Shown piece by piece: positions 6,959-15,500 of a DNA stretch of 26,407 bases. The notes below the pieces were generated by a model. That model was not told where the DNA came from. It made no database searches and saw only the letters and a program-made list of their open reading frames with translations. Every line of letters begins with the position of its first letter. The stretch's first letter is position 1. The stretch is from JBBQNJ01 sp038329845 (lineage in GTDB: Bacteria; Planctomycetota; Phycisphaerae; Tepidisphaerales; Tepidisphaeraceae): contig JBBQNJ010000070.1 of assembly GCA_038329845.1 (NCBI GenBank), positions 1-26,407 on the forward strand. The letters are read 5' to 3'. The position numbers were made by a program, and so were the translations under genes.

Positions 6959-8992
6959 CTAGGGGCGCCAGTGAAACTGCGCCGAGGCCATCGCGATGCC
7001 GCCGTTGGCCGCCAGCGGATAGAGAAATCGGCTGATGCGCCCGCGCTCGACCCGCAGATCGCGGTGCCAGTCGCCGACGGGAAGTGATTCGCCGGCGGGG
7101 GTGGCGGTGAGGCGATGCAAGGCCTCGGCGGCGATTCTCGCGGCGAGCGGGTCGGTGCGCGCCAGCGGTCCTCCTCGCGGCGAAATGGGACTGATGTATA
7201 GCCGGTACAGCATCACCGCCGACGGAACCGCGATCGCCACGATCGCTATCGCCAGCAAGCCCCGCTTGGCCATTAACGGCAGCAGGGGTCGGGGCGACGG
7301 CGGAGGAATGCCGATTGACGATCCCCACCCTTCGCCGACGACCAGGAACCCGCCGATGGCATGGGCGGCGACGGCGGCGAGCAGAATGGGAATCCACGAA
7401 ACCACTACGCCCACGCGCTCGGCTTCAACCCCGCCGAGAAGCCCGATCGACAGAACCGTGGCCGCGAACGTGGCGGCCAACAGGCAGGCGATCGCCCAGT
7501 CGCGCCGGAACAGGAAAGCCAGCCCGAGGGCGGCGGCGCTGCCGATGGTCAGCGACGTTGGGAAGTTGGCGATCAGCCACCAGCCGACTGCCATGCCCCC
7601 CAACCCCATCGACAGGCCCCAAACCCCGAGCCGACGGCGACGGCTGAATGCCGTGACGAAGACGCCGGCCCCCAGCAATCCCCCGAGCATCCATCGAGCA
7701 AGTTGGCGAGGCAGCCAATCGACCAGTTCCACGGCGCTGCGCCACGAAGCCCGTGCGACATGGCCGGCATACCAGCGCCCATGCTGTCGCAAGTGGTCGA
7801 GAATACCGGCCTGAAAAAAGCACATCCGCGCCACCGGCTCGCGAGGCACGCCCGCGCGATCGGCATCGAGCTGGATTTGCCCCGGCCACATGCGATGCCG
7901 CGGCGAGGTCGCGGCGTACAGCAGATCGGCCGAGTTGCTCGAGGGCGTCCACTCGCCGATCACCACGCGCTGGCGAATTAGCCACGGCCCCATTAACAAA
8001 ACGAATCCCGCGATGATCGCCCCGCCCGCAACGGTGCCGCGGCGCCATCCCCCGCGCCGCGGGCGCGAAGCCACGGCCTGTGCGTCGGGCACCCCGGGGT
8101 CCGGCCATCCCCCCTGCCGCAAGCGTATCGCTACGACGATCGCCCATATCGGCAGGACCAGGACCGTGGCCGGGCGCACGAGGTTCGAGGCGGCGAGGAA
8201 GACCCCGCTCCAGACGAGAAGTCTGGTCTTGTCATGGCGCATCCCGTCGATCAGCAGGAGCATCGCGCCCAGCAGCAGCAGCAGGCCCGCCGGTTCGGTG
8301 ATGATGTCACCGGACATGGCGCAAAGGGCCGGGTCCAGCGCCAGCGCCGCCGCCGCGGCCGCCGGGGCCAGCAGCCGTCCAGAGGCGCGCATTCCCACGA
8401 GCATTGCCAGCGGCGGGGCCGCGGCACCGATGAGGAGATTGACCCACGTCGCCACCGCGCTGGAGGGGCCGGTCCAGAAATAGATGATCGCCAGCAGAAC
8501 CGACATTCCCGGGCGCAGACCGATCCAATAGTCGAACAATCCGGCCCCGTCGAGAATCGATTCGGCCTGGTGATCCCGCCCCCGCGCATCCGAGGTGGGC
8601 ACGCCGACCATGCGGAACGGTCGCGTATGCCCGAGCGGATCGGCCATGGTCTCGGCGTAAACCTGCCAGCGCAGTCCCAGGGCCAGCAGAAACAATCCCA
8701 CCAGCAGCAGCCAAACGACCCCGGCGCCCGCGCCCGCTTTCGCAGGGCACAGCGACCCGGGCGTCGGCGCGGAGGGCGTGGGGGGAACCGGGTTGGCGGA
8801 CGAGGGCGTGGCTGGAGTGGTTGAGGCAGGCCCAGATCCGCCCGGCGGGTGGACGCCCGGCGAGGGCGAGGCAGTCCCAAGCGTGGTGGGCATGGTGGTA
8901 GCAGGCGTATCGAGCATGGGCGCGATGGTGGGTGCCCGAGGTGGAGCGGATTCGCGGCCGGCGGGCGAATCGGCACCGTCGGCGGGCAACAT
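6959..8992 (-). CDS. Polytopic membrane protein, probable GT-C glycosyltransferase, cut short by TAG
   Basis: A 677-residue product up to the TAG, or about 766 if the TAG is passed. Residues 1-90 are Pro/Ala/Thr/Ser-rich and probably disordered. The first membrane span is about 91-108 (WLLLVGLFLLALGL), and many hydrophobic segments follow (for example MLVGM, AAAAAALALDPAL and LLLLLGAMLLLI). An extra-membrane loop DHQAESILDGAGLFDYWIGL followed by RPGMSVLLAIIYFWTG resembles the first loop and RP-x-x-P/L motif of ArnT/PMT-type lipid-linked sugar transferases. The likely role is transfer of sugars from a polyprenyl carrier to envelope targets, but acceptor and donor are unknown. The start could be ATG 8992, 28 bp after dnaB ends, or an internal ATG at codon 26 or 34. 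Co-transcription with dnaB is likely from the spacing. Confidence 0.75.
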   Translation of the reverse strand: MLPADGADSPAGRESAPPRAPTIAPMLDTPATTMPTTLGTASPSPGVHPPGGSGPASTTPATPSSANPVPPTPSAPTPGSLCPAKAGAGAGVVWLLLVGLFLLALGLRWQVYAETMADPLGHTRPFRMVGVPTSDARGRDHQAESILDGAGLFDYWIGLRPGMSVLLAIIYFWTGPSSAVATWVNLLIGAAAPPLAMLVGMRASGRLLAPAAAAAALALDPALCAMSGDIITEPAGLLLLLGAMLLLIDGMRHDKTRLLVWSGVFLAASNLVRPATVLVLPIWAIVVAIRLRQGGWPDPGVPDAQAVASRPRRGGWRRGTVAGGAIIAGFVLLMGPWLIRQRVVIGEWTPSSNSADLLYAATSPRHRMWPGQIQLDADRAGVPREPVARMCFFQAGILDHLRQHGRWYAGHVARASWRSAVELVDWLPRQLARWMLGGLLGAGVFVTAFSRRRRLGVWGLSMGLGGMAVGWWLIANFPTSLTIGSAAALGLAFLFRRDWAIACLLAATFAATVLSIGLLGGVEAERVGVVVSWIPILLAAVAAHAIGGFLVVGEGWGSSIGIPPPSPRPLLPLMAKRGLLAIAIVAIAVPSAVMLYRLYISPISPRGGPLARTDPLAARIAAEALHRLTATPAGESLPVGDWHRDLRVERGRISRFLYPLAANGGIAMASAQFHWRP

Positions 8993-9020
8993 CAGCGCGA
9001 TTCTACCGCCGTCGACTCGC

Positions 9021-10379
9021 TCACGCGAATGGGTCGCTGGCGGTCGAGAGGTTCTGGAAGCTGGTCGTTTTGTTGTCGAATGTCAGCTTGATCGTGCCGG
9101 TCGGGCCGTTGCGCTGCTTGGCGATAATGATTTCAGCGATGTTGTCGGGCTGGAAATCGGGGTCCTGAAGGCGGTAATAGTCTTCGCGGTGCAGGAGCAT
9201 GATCACGTCGGCGTCCTGTTCGATGCTGCCCGATTCGCGCAGGTCGCTCATTCGCGGGCGATGCCCGTCGCGCGACTCGGATGAGCGGTTGAGCTGCGAC
9301 AGGCAGATCACCGGGATGCTCAACTCGCGTGCGACGGCCTTGATTCCACGGCTGATCTCGCTGATCTGCTGCTGGCGGCTCTCGACGCCGGGATTGTCCA
9401 TCAACTGCATGTAGTCGATCATGATGCATTTGATGTCGTGCTGGAGCTTGAGCCGCCGGGCCTTGGCTCGCAGGTCCAGGATCGTCAGGCCCGGGGTGTC
9501 GTCCACCCAGATCGGGGCTTTGGCCAGCTCGCCCACGACGCTGGCGAGTTTTTGATACTCGTGCGCCTGCAGCATCCCCTTGCGAAGCTTGTGGGCGTCG
9601 ATCCCGCCGCGGCTGCACAGCATTCGCTGGGCCAGTTGCTGCTTGCTCATTTCCAGCGAGAACACCGCCGCGGGCAGGCGTCCATCGGCGGCGATATGTT
9701 CCACGACATTCATGGCGAAGGCGGTTTTACCCATGCTGGGCCGGGCCGCGACGATGATCATCTCGCCGTTTTGCAGGCCGTTCATCATGTCGTCGAGTTC
9801 GATGAACCCCGTCTCGATGCCGCGCTGGCCGCGGTTTTCGATCATCTCGAACACTTCATGCAGCACCGTTTCCATGGGGACGATGGCGTTGCCGACTCGT
9901 TTCTGAGCGATGTCGAAGATTCGTTTTTCGGCCTTATCCAGCAGCAGGTCGGCCTGCTCATGGGGGGCGTAGGCGTCGCGCAGGATAGCGTTGCTGGCGC
10001 CGATGAGATGGCGGAGCATCGCCTTCTCGCGGACGATCCCCGCGTAGTGCATTCCGTGGGCGGCCGATGGGACGGTATTCAGAAGCTGGGCCAGGTAGGC
10101 GGTGCCGCCGATTTCCTCGAGCAGTTGGCGACGCATCAGCTCTTCGCGGAGGATCAGCGAGTCGATCGGTCGATTCTGCTCGTAAAGTTTGAGCAGCACA
10201 TCGTAGATGATCTGGTGGTCGGCCTGGTAGAACGACTCGCGGTCCACGATCCCGGCGATGTCGCCGATCATGTCCTTGTCGAGCATCATCGAGGCGAGCA
10301 TGGCCATCTCGGCCTCGATCGAGTGGGGGGGAAGCCGCTCGAACTGGCGAACCGCGTCCACGTCGGCGAGCTGAGTCAT
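9021..10379 (-). CDS. dnaB: Replicative DNA helicase DnaB
   Basis: A 452-residue hexameric 5'-3' helicase that unwinds the replication fork. The N-terminal DnaB domain starts at RLPPHSIEAEMAMLASMMLD (about residue 15). The RecA-like domain has Walker A ARPSMGKT (residues 212-219), Walker B CIMIDYMQL (about 318-326), and the C-terminal motifs LSQLNRSSESRDGHRPRMSD and DADVIMLLHRED. Length matches the family, and no intein is present. ATG 10379 has AAGGGAGA about ten bases upstream. The GT-C-type gene follows on the same strand after 28 bp. Confidence 0.97.
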   Translation of the reverse strand: MTQLADVDAVRQFERLPPHSIEAEMAMLASMMLDKDMIGDIAGIVDRESFYQADHQIIYDVLLKLYEQNRPIDSLILREELMRRQLLEEIGGTAYLAQLLNTVPSAAHGMHYAGIVREKAMLRHLIGASNAILRDAYAPHEQADLLLDKAEKRIFDIAQKRVGNAIVPMETVLHEVFEMIENRGQRGIETGFIELDDMMNGLQNGEMIIVAARPSMGKTAFAMNVVEHIAADGRLPAAVFSLEMSKQQLAQRMLCSRGGIDAHKLRKGMLQAHEYQKLASVVGELAKAPIWVDDTPGLTILDLRAKARRLKLQHDIKCIMIDYMQLMDNPGVESRQQQISEISRGIKAVARELSIPVICLSQLNRSSESRDGHRPRMSDLRESGSIEQDADVIMLLHREDYYRLQDPDFQPDNIAEIIIAKQRNGPTGTIKLTFDNKTTSFQNLSTASDPFA

Positions 10380-10820
10380 CGGCGAAGTTCTCCCTTGTTC
10401 GCGCTACGAACGAAAGCCTAACCTATCCTCGTTCCGCTTGGAACGGCAAGCCCCCCCGGCGGGGAATCGGTCCATCCTACGGACCCGGTGCCGCCGCGCC
10501 CACCGGAAGGCCGCTGCGCGTCCGATTATCCACAGCTTGACCACATGGGAAATCACAGCCGGAGGCGGCTGTGCCACAGTGGCCAGAAGGGAAATCACAG
10601 CCGGGGGGGGGGGGAGTTACAAAGGCCGCCAAGGGCCACAAGTGGCCAGAAGGGAACTCACCGCCGGGGGTGGCTGTGCGACAAGGGCCAGAAGGGAAAT
10701 CACCGCATGGTGCGGGTGTGCCACTAGGACTTGGCGTGCCGATAATCGCCTTGGGGGTCGTTCGATTTTCCACGGTGGGTATACGCGGGTCGTCTTTCCC
10801 CGCAAGCGGGTTTTGATCTC
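10380..10820. other. Intergenic region between divergent dnaB and TPR lipoprotein genes, with repeats
   Basis: This 441-bp gap has no convincing gene. Its central part (10547-10730) is a degenerate repeat cluster, listed separately, containing a run of 12 G at 10603-10614. Promoters for both flanking genes should lie here but none is clear. Confidence 0.65.
10547..10730. repeat. Degenerate tandem repeat (42 bp, half-unit 21 bp) with a hairpin core
   Basis: Four copies start with GGGAAATCAC-like or GGGAACTCAC-like sequence at 10547, 10589, 10652 and 10694. The spacings are 42, 63 and 42 bp, all multiples of 21. The consensus carries GGCCAGAAGG and ends GGCTGTGCCAC. The first copy contains a perfect 8-bp stem, CACAGCCG, loop GAGG, CGGCTGTG. 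Later copies have mismatches, and the second has a G12 run in place of the stem. There are no unique spacers and the copies are not identical, so this is not a CRISPR array. It looks like decaying copies of a dispersed palindromic intergenic element. Confidence 0.7.
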
Positions 10821-11516
10821 ATGGGCAAACTCTCTCTATTTATTGTGTTAATTCTCGTCGCGGCCGGATGTCAGCAGGATGCGGTTCGCGGGATGGGCGG
10901 CGATCAGGCCGACCGGATGAACGCCGGGCGATCGTCGTTCGATGAGGCGAAGGATCCGCCGTTCAATGCGAACACGCATTTTGCCGCCGGGCAGTTGGCC
11001 GAATCGCAGTCGAATCCTGAGAAGGCGATCGCCCAGTACGCCAAGGCGCTCCAGCTTGATCCGCGGCTTTCGGCGGCGCTATATCGGCAGGCGATCGTCT
11101 ACACGCAGCTTCGACGTTTCGACGAGGCGATCGACGCATGGACGCGCTACATCCAACTGACCGATCAGTCGCCGGCGGGGTACTCGAACCTGGGATTCTG
11201 CCTCGAGCTCGCCGGACGGCCTCAGCAGGCGGAAGAGGCGTACCGCAAGGGGATCGCCCGCGATGCCCATCACCAGGCGTGTCGGGTGAATTATGGTCTG
11301 ATGCTGGCGCGGCTAGGGCGGGTCAACGAGGCGATCACGCAGCTTCAAACGGTGCTGAGCGAAGCCGAAGTCCACTATAACCTCGCCAGCGTCTTCGAGC
11401 AGCAGGGCCGCAAGGAATCGGCGAAGGTGGAATATCGCAAGGCGCTGGCATCGGACCCTAATCTTTTCGATGCCCATCAGCGCCTGGCGCAATTGGGCGA
11501 TGGAGATCAGCAGTAA
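10821..11516 (+). CDS. TPR-repeat lipoprotein
   Basis: A 231-residue secreted lipoprotein. MGKLSLFIVLILVAAGC is a good lipoprotein signal with lipobox VAAGC, so Cys17 would be the lipidated N-terminus. Four or more TPR units follow from about residue 50: ESQSNPEKAIAQYAKALQLD, FDEAIDAWTRYIQL, PQQAEEAYRKGIARD and GRKESAKVEYRKALASDPN. Such proteins scaffold envelope complexes (PilF/BamD-like roles), but no specific partner is identifiable. The nearest plausible partner is the secretin about 1 kb downstream on the same strand, because secretin pilotins such as PilF/PilW are TPR lipoproteins. That link is inference. The ATG has no strong SD. Confidence 0.82.
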   Translation: MGKLSLFIVLILVAAGCQQDAVRGMGGDQADRMNAGRSSFDEAKDPPFNANTHFAAGQLAESQSNPEKAIAQYAKALQLDPRLSAALYRQAIVYTQLRRFDEAIDAWTRYIQLTDQSPAGYSNLGFCLELAGRPQQAEEAYRKGIARDAHHQACRVNYGLMLARLGRVNEAITQLQTVLSEAEVHYNLASVFEQQGRKESAKVEYRKALASDPNLFDAHQRLAQLGDGDQQ

Positions 11517-11535
11517 TCCGCTGGGGGCGAGCAGG

Positions 11536-11574
11536 GTGACACTTCTATTTAAGTTAAGAGCGTGACATTTCTAT
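11536..11574. repeat. 13-bp direct repeats, period 26, resembling an insertion-sequence end
   Basis: GTGACACTTCTAT (11536-11548) and GTGACATTTCTAT (11562-11574) differ at one base. Regularly spaced motifs of this kind are found at the ends of some transposase-encoding elements. No transposase is present in the window, so this would be at most a relic. Confidence 0.4.
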
Positions 11575-11687
11575 CCCTTTACAGCAGGGATACCAGAATA
11601 TCCCGGCGGCGGCTCGCCCAGCGGGAGGCCATCCGAAGGGGATATTGTGGATGTTCCCGTCGGCAGTGGTAATTGTCCCTGTAGGCG

Positions 11688-11781
11688 TTGTCGATTCATC
11701 TCAAATTTTAGATTTCGATTTACCCCCGCCTCGAGGCCGGCAGAACGATCGTCTTGTCGATTCATCTCAAATTTCAGATTT
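11688..11781. repeat. 28-bp direct repeat pair in AT-rich sequence
   Basis: TTGTCGATTCATCTCAAATT begins at 11688 and at 11754. The match continues to AGATTT, giving 28 bp with one difference and a period of 66 bp. The second copy extends into an imperfect inverted repeat (CTCAAATTT...AAATTGAG). The AT-rich text stands out in this genome. Confidence 0.6.
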
Positions 11782-11973
11782 CAAATTGAGCCTTGGAACC
11801 GCGACAGTCGGCGGCAAGCAAGGGGATACGCAGAAGATTCGTTGTGGGATGGATGATTCAAATCCGGCGGGGCGATTCGATCGGCTTATCTTTTCACCCT
11901 TGGATAACCGATTTTATGGGAACGCGGGAATCCGCGGGCGTTGTACTTGCCGCGCGCGGGTCGGGTGGTTAAC

Positions 11974-12007
11974 TTAGCCGCCCGGCGTGCCGTGGCCCGC
12001 AGGCTAA
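11974..12007. repeat. Inverted repeat, TTAGCC/GGCTAA ends
   Basis: TTAGCC (11974-11979) and GGCTAA (12002-12007) flank a 22-base G+C-rich interior containing CGGC-GT-GCCG. It may be a small dispersed hairpin element. Function is unknown. Confidence 0.35.
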
Positions 12008-12030
12008 AGGGCGCTGGATCGGACTTGGTT

Positions 12031-12087
12031 GTCGATCGCGGGGCTGGCGCAAGACGGGCGACTGTCTTGGCGATGGGCGCGATCGAC
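12031..12087. repeat. 57-bp two-stem hairpin element
   Basis: GTCGATCGCG (12031-12040) is perfectly complementary to CGCGATCGAC (12078-12087). Inside it CGCAAGAC (12048-12055) pairs with GTCTTGGCG (12064-12072) with one bulge. The nested arrangement could be a structured RNA or a cruciform element. Confidence 0.45.
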
Positions 12088-12396
12088 GGTAGACTCGGTG
12101 TCGATCCGCTTGCGGCGGGTTTCTCGAACGAGACGACCGCGTGGTGTTTTCGATCGAGTCACCCCCGGCCCGCAATGTGATTTTGCACCAGGATTCTCAA
12201 ACCGACGCACTCGCCCGCCTCGCATGGATTTTCGAGCTTTTCATGCCTCCGACGCCTTGAGTTGCCAACCCCGTGCCGCTTTGCGCGCCGGGACCCTGGT
12301 CAGCCGAGGTGATCGAAAAGCCTGGCCGCTCGATATCTGTCGCGGGCGCAAGCGAGTCGTCCGGCGCAGCCACTGCTGAGCGCCGACCCAACCAGG

Positions 12397-12420
12397 CCGA
12401 CCGCGTTGGCACGCGGTCGG
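12397..12420 (+). promoter_or_regulatory. Perfect 10-bp hairpin in the putative secretin leader
   Basis: CCGACCGCGT (12397-12406), loop TGGC, and ACGCGGTCGG (12411-12420) form a very stable stem 91 bp before the GTG start. GACGGTC (12424-12430) just after it can pair with GACCGTC (12487-12493), directly before the ribosome-binding site. There is no U-tract, so an intrinsic terminator is unlikely. Confidence 0.45.
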
Positions 12421-12499
12421 TGCGACGGTCCGGGCCGATCCGGTTTTCGCGGCGATGACGTCTCGCGGCGAAACGACAATCGGTCCGACCGTCCAGACC

Positions 12500-12505
12500 A
12501 GGAGG
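12500..12505 (+). promoter_or_regulatory. Ribosome-binding site that fixes the secretin start
   Basis: AGGAGG lies six bases before GTG 12512. An ATG at 12455 in the same frame lacks any SD, so the GTG is preferred. Confidence 0.8.
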
Positions 12506-12511
12506 AACGCC

Positions 12512-15500
12512 GTGTTCTTCGATCGCACCGGCTCGCAACGCACCAAGACTACTTCCGCTCGAACCGACCGAAGCCGTCCCCTTCCGCTGCATAAGCGGAT
12601 GGCGGTGATCGGGCTGGCCGCCACCACCGCCATGCCCATGGGCTTAACGCCAATGGCGTTTGCCGGTCCGAATATCGTTCCGCCCCGCGCTGAGGAATCG
12701 TCCGGCGCCGACGCGATGCGCCTGCCGGTCCTCATGCTTCAGGCCGCCGGCAACGCCGAGCAGTCGGCGCTGACCCAGGCGACCGAGCAATACAACGCCG
12801 GGCAGTACGACGAGGCGCAGCAGTCGTTGCAGAAGGTGGACGCCGGCACGCTTGGCGACGCCGATCGCAAGACACTGGATGAAGTGTCTGGGAAGATTCA
12901 GGCCGCGGCGAACCAGCGCAAGAGCGCCCGTGCCGAGTACGACCAGGGCGATCAGGCGATGAAGGAGAACAAGCCCGAGCAGGCCTTGGTCCACTTCAAG
13001 GCCGCCGCGGCGAACAAGTTCGCCGACGACGGCACCGTCCAGAAAGCCAACGAGCAGGTGGTGCTGGCGCAGGCGTCGATGAAGTCGGCCGAATCGGACA
13101 ACAAGGCGTTGTACAAGCGGGCGAGCGATGATTTCGACGCCGGCCGCATGACCGAGGCACAGGAGAAGTTCCAGACCCTCCAGGACGCCAATTATAAGGC
13201 CGGGATGTTTCAGAAGGCCCCGGGGGAATATCTCAAGGAGATCGACAAGAAGGTCGCGGCGTTGGACGCGGACAAAACCCAGGCCCAGGCGCGGCCGTTC
13301 TATCGCCAGGCGGTGGATCAGTACAAATCGGGCGACTGGATCGCGGCCCGGGAGAATTTTAATAAATCCAAGGACGCCGGTTTCCGCGCCGGGGCGTTCG
13401 AGCGCTCGCCGGATGAATACCTGGCGACGATGGACAAGAAAGAGAAGTCGGACGCCGCCAAGGCCCAGGCGATGGCCGCCGATGCCGAGAAGAACAAGGC
13501 CCGCGACGCCTACCGCGCCGCCCGCGAGGAGTATCGCAAGGGGGATTGGAACGCGGCGAGAAGGAACTTCGAGGCGGCCAACCAACTGGGTTACAAGCCG
13601 GGACTGTTCGAAGGCGACGCCCCGTCGGTCTACCTGGCCCGGATGGACAAGAAGGAACAGGCTGACGCGGCCAAGGCGAAGCAGCAGGCCCGCGTGGATC
13701 AGCCCGCCGACGCGGCACCCGCGCCCGGTGCGCCCGCCGAGGCGACCGAGGGCGCGACGACCGATACGACGGGGCCCGCGACGGATCAAGCAATGACCGC
13801 CGAGTCGTCGGTGCCGGTCACCGGCACATCGGCCGTCGAGGCCGAGCTTCAGCGCACCGCCCAGCTCGAGCGCATTCGCCAGCAGCAACGCGTGTACGAA
13901 TCGCAGGGGATGGCCGAAAAGGCCGCTGAATCCCGCAAGGAAGGGCGGGTGGATGATGCCCTGCGGATGTTCACCGAGTCGCTGGACCTGGATCCGACCA
14001 ATCAGCAGGCCTTGGCCGGACGAAATGAGCTGCTTGCCCTGAGCGGGCGGGCGGCGGTTCCCACCAACGCTCTGGAACAGCAAAAGCGCCTGATCGAAGC
14101 CCGCCGCGGGGCGATCCGATATTCATTCAACACCGCGATCGGCAATGCCAGCCAGGCGATCGGTGCCAGTGATTTTTCCCGAGCCCAGAACGAAATCCGC
14201 GCCGCCGAGGTCGCGGTCAACACCGATCCGGCGATCTTCACACCCGCCGAGATCGCTCAGTTCAATGCTGAAATCGCCTCGACCCGCGCCTCACTGGCCA
14301 AGTCGCAGGACGACACCGCGGCCGTGGCCCGCGATGAGGCGATCCGCAATGCCCGCAAGGCCGAGGAAGAGCGACTTCGCCGCGAGTCGGCCGAGCGCGA
14401 TCGCACTGTCGCCGACCTGGTCAAGACCTCTCGCCGGCTGATCAACGAGACGTTATACCGTGAAGCGATCGGGGTGATTGACCAGATCGTGGCGCTGGAT
14501 CCGACCAACGAATACGCCACCGGCGTGCGTCCGCTGGTCGAAGACAAGGCCAATTTCCAGGAACAGCGTCGATATCGCGAGGATTTCGAGCGCCAACTCA
14601 CCCGTCAGCTCAACGCGGCCCAGGAAAAGACGATCCCCTACGACGACATCTATCGTTACCCGGCCAACTGGCCCGACATCAGCCAGATGCGCGAAAAGAC
14701 GGTCAAGGAAGAGCGTGGCATCGGGCAGGAAGACCTGCAAGTGCAGGCCAAGCTCGATCACAAGCTGCCCGAGATCAACTTCGCCAACGTCAACTTCGCC
14801 GATGTGATCGACTTCCTGCGGGACATCACCGGGGCCAACATTTTCGTGAACTGGAAGGCCCTGGAGATCGAAGGGGTCGGCAAAGATACCCCGGTCACAG
14901 CCCGCTTGCGTGAAGTGAAGTTCTCCAAGGCCCTGAGCGTGATCCTGGCCGACGTGGGCGGGGGGACCACCCGCCTCGGTTACACCGTCGATCAAGGCGT
15001 GATCACCATCTCGTCCTCGACGGAACTGAACAAGACCGGTATCACCCGCGTCTACGACGTGCTGGACATCATCGCCGAAATCCCTGACTTTAAGGCCCCC
15101 ACGAATGACCTGCTGAGCGGCGGGGGCACCAATATCAACGCCGGCGGCGGCAATAACCGCCGTGGCGGCGGCGGCGGCGGTGGATTCGGCGGCGGGGGCG
15201 GCGGCGGCGGACTGTTCGGCGGCGGCGGAAATAACAACAACAACAATAACACCGAAGAGGACGCAAACACGAAGACTCGCCAGGAACGACTCGATGAAGT
15301 CATCAAGTTGATCCAGGACACCGTCGCGCCGGATAGTTGGCGTGAGAGCGGCGGGCCGATCGGTGCCATCCGCACCACCGGCACCGGGCAGCTCATCATC
15401 ACCCAGACCCCCGAGAACCATCGCGAGGTCCAAAACCTGCTCGATCAGTTGCGCGAGAGCCGCGCGATCATGATCACAGTCGAGACTCGGTTCCTGTCCG

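Larger units (their letters stand above)
11517..12511. other. Long intergenic region before the secretin, rich in repeats and hairpins
   Basis: The gap is 995 bp with no convincing gene on either strand. It holds two 13-bp direct repeats (11536-11574), a 28-bp direct repeat pair in AT-rich sequence (11688-11781), an inverted repeat at 11974-12007, a long hairpin at 12031-12087 and a perfect hairpin at 12397-12420. AT-rich patches contrast with the surrounding G+C-rich DNA and suggest inserted or dispersed elements. The 3' end is the secretin leader. Confidence 0.7.

Noticed and set aside
2877..6961. Genome-wide reassignment of TAG to an amino acid
   Set aside because: GH57, radA, the coiled-coil gene and the small gene at 18139 end at TAG exactly where the protein should end.
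10547..10730. CRISPR array
   Set aside because: Copies are degenerate, adjacent without unique spacers, and no cas genes are present.
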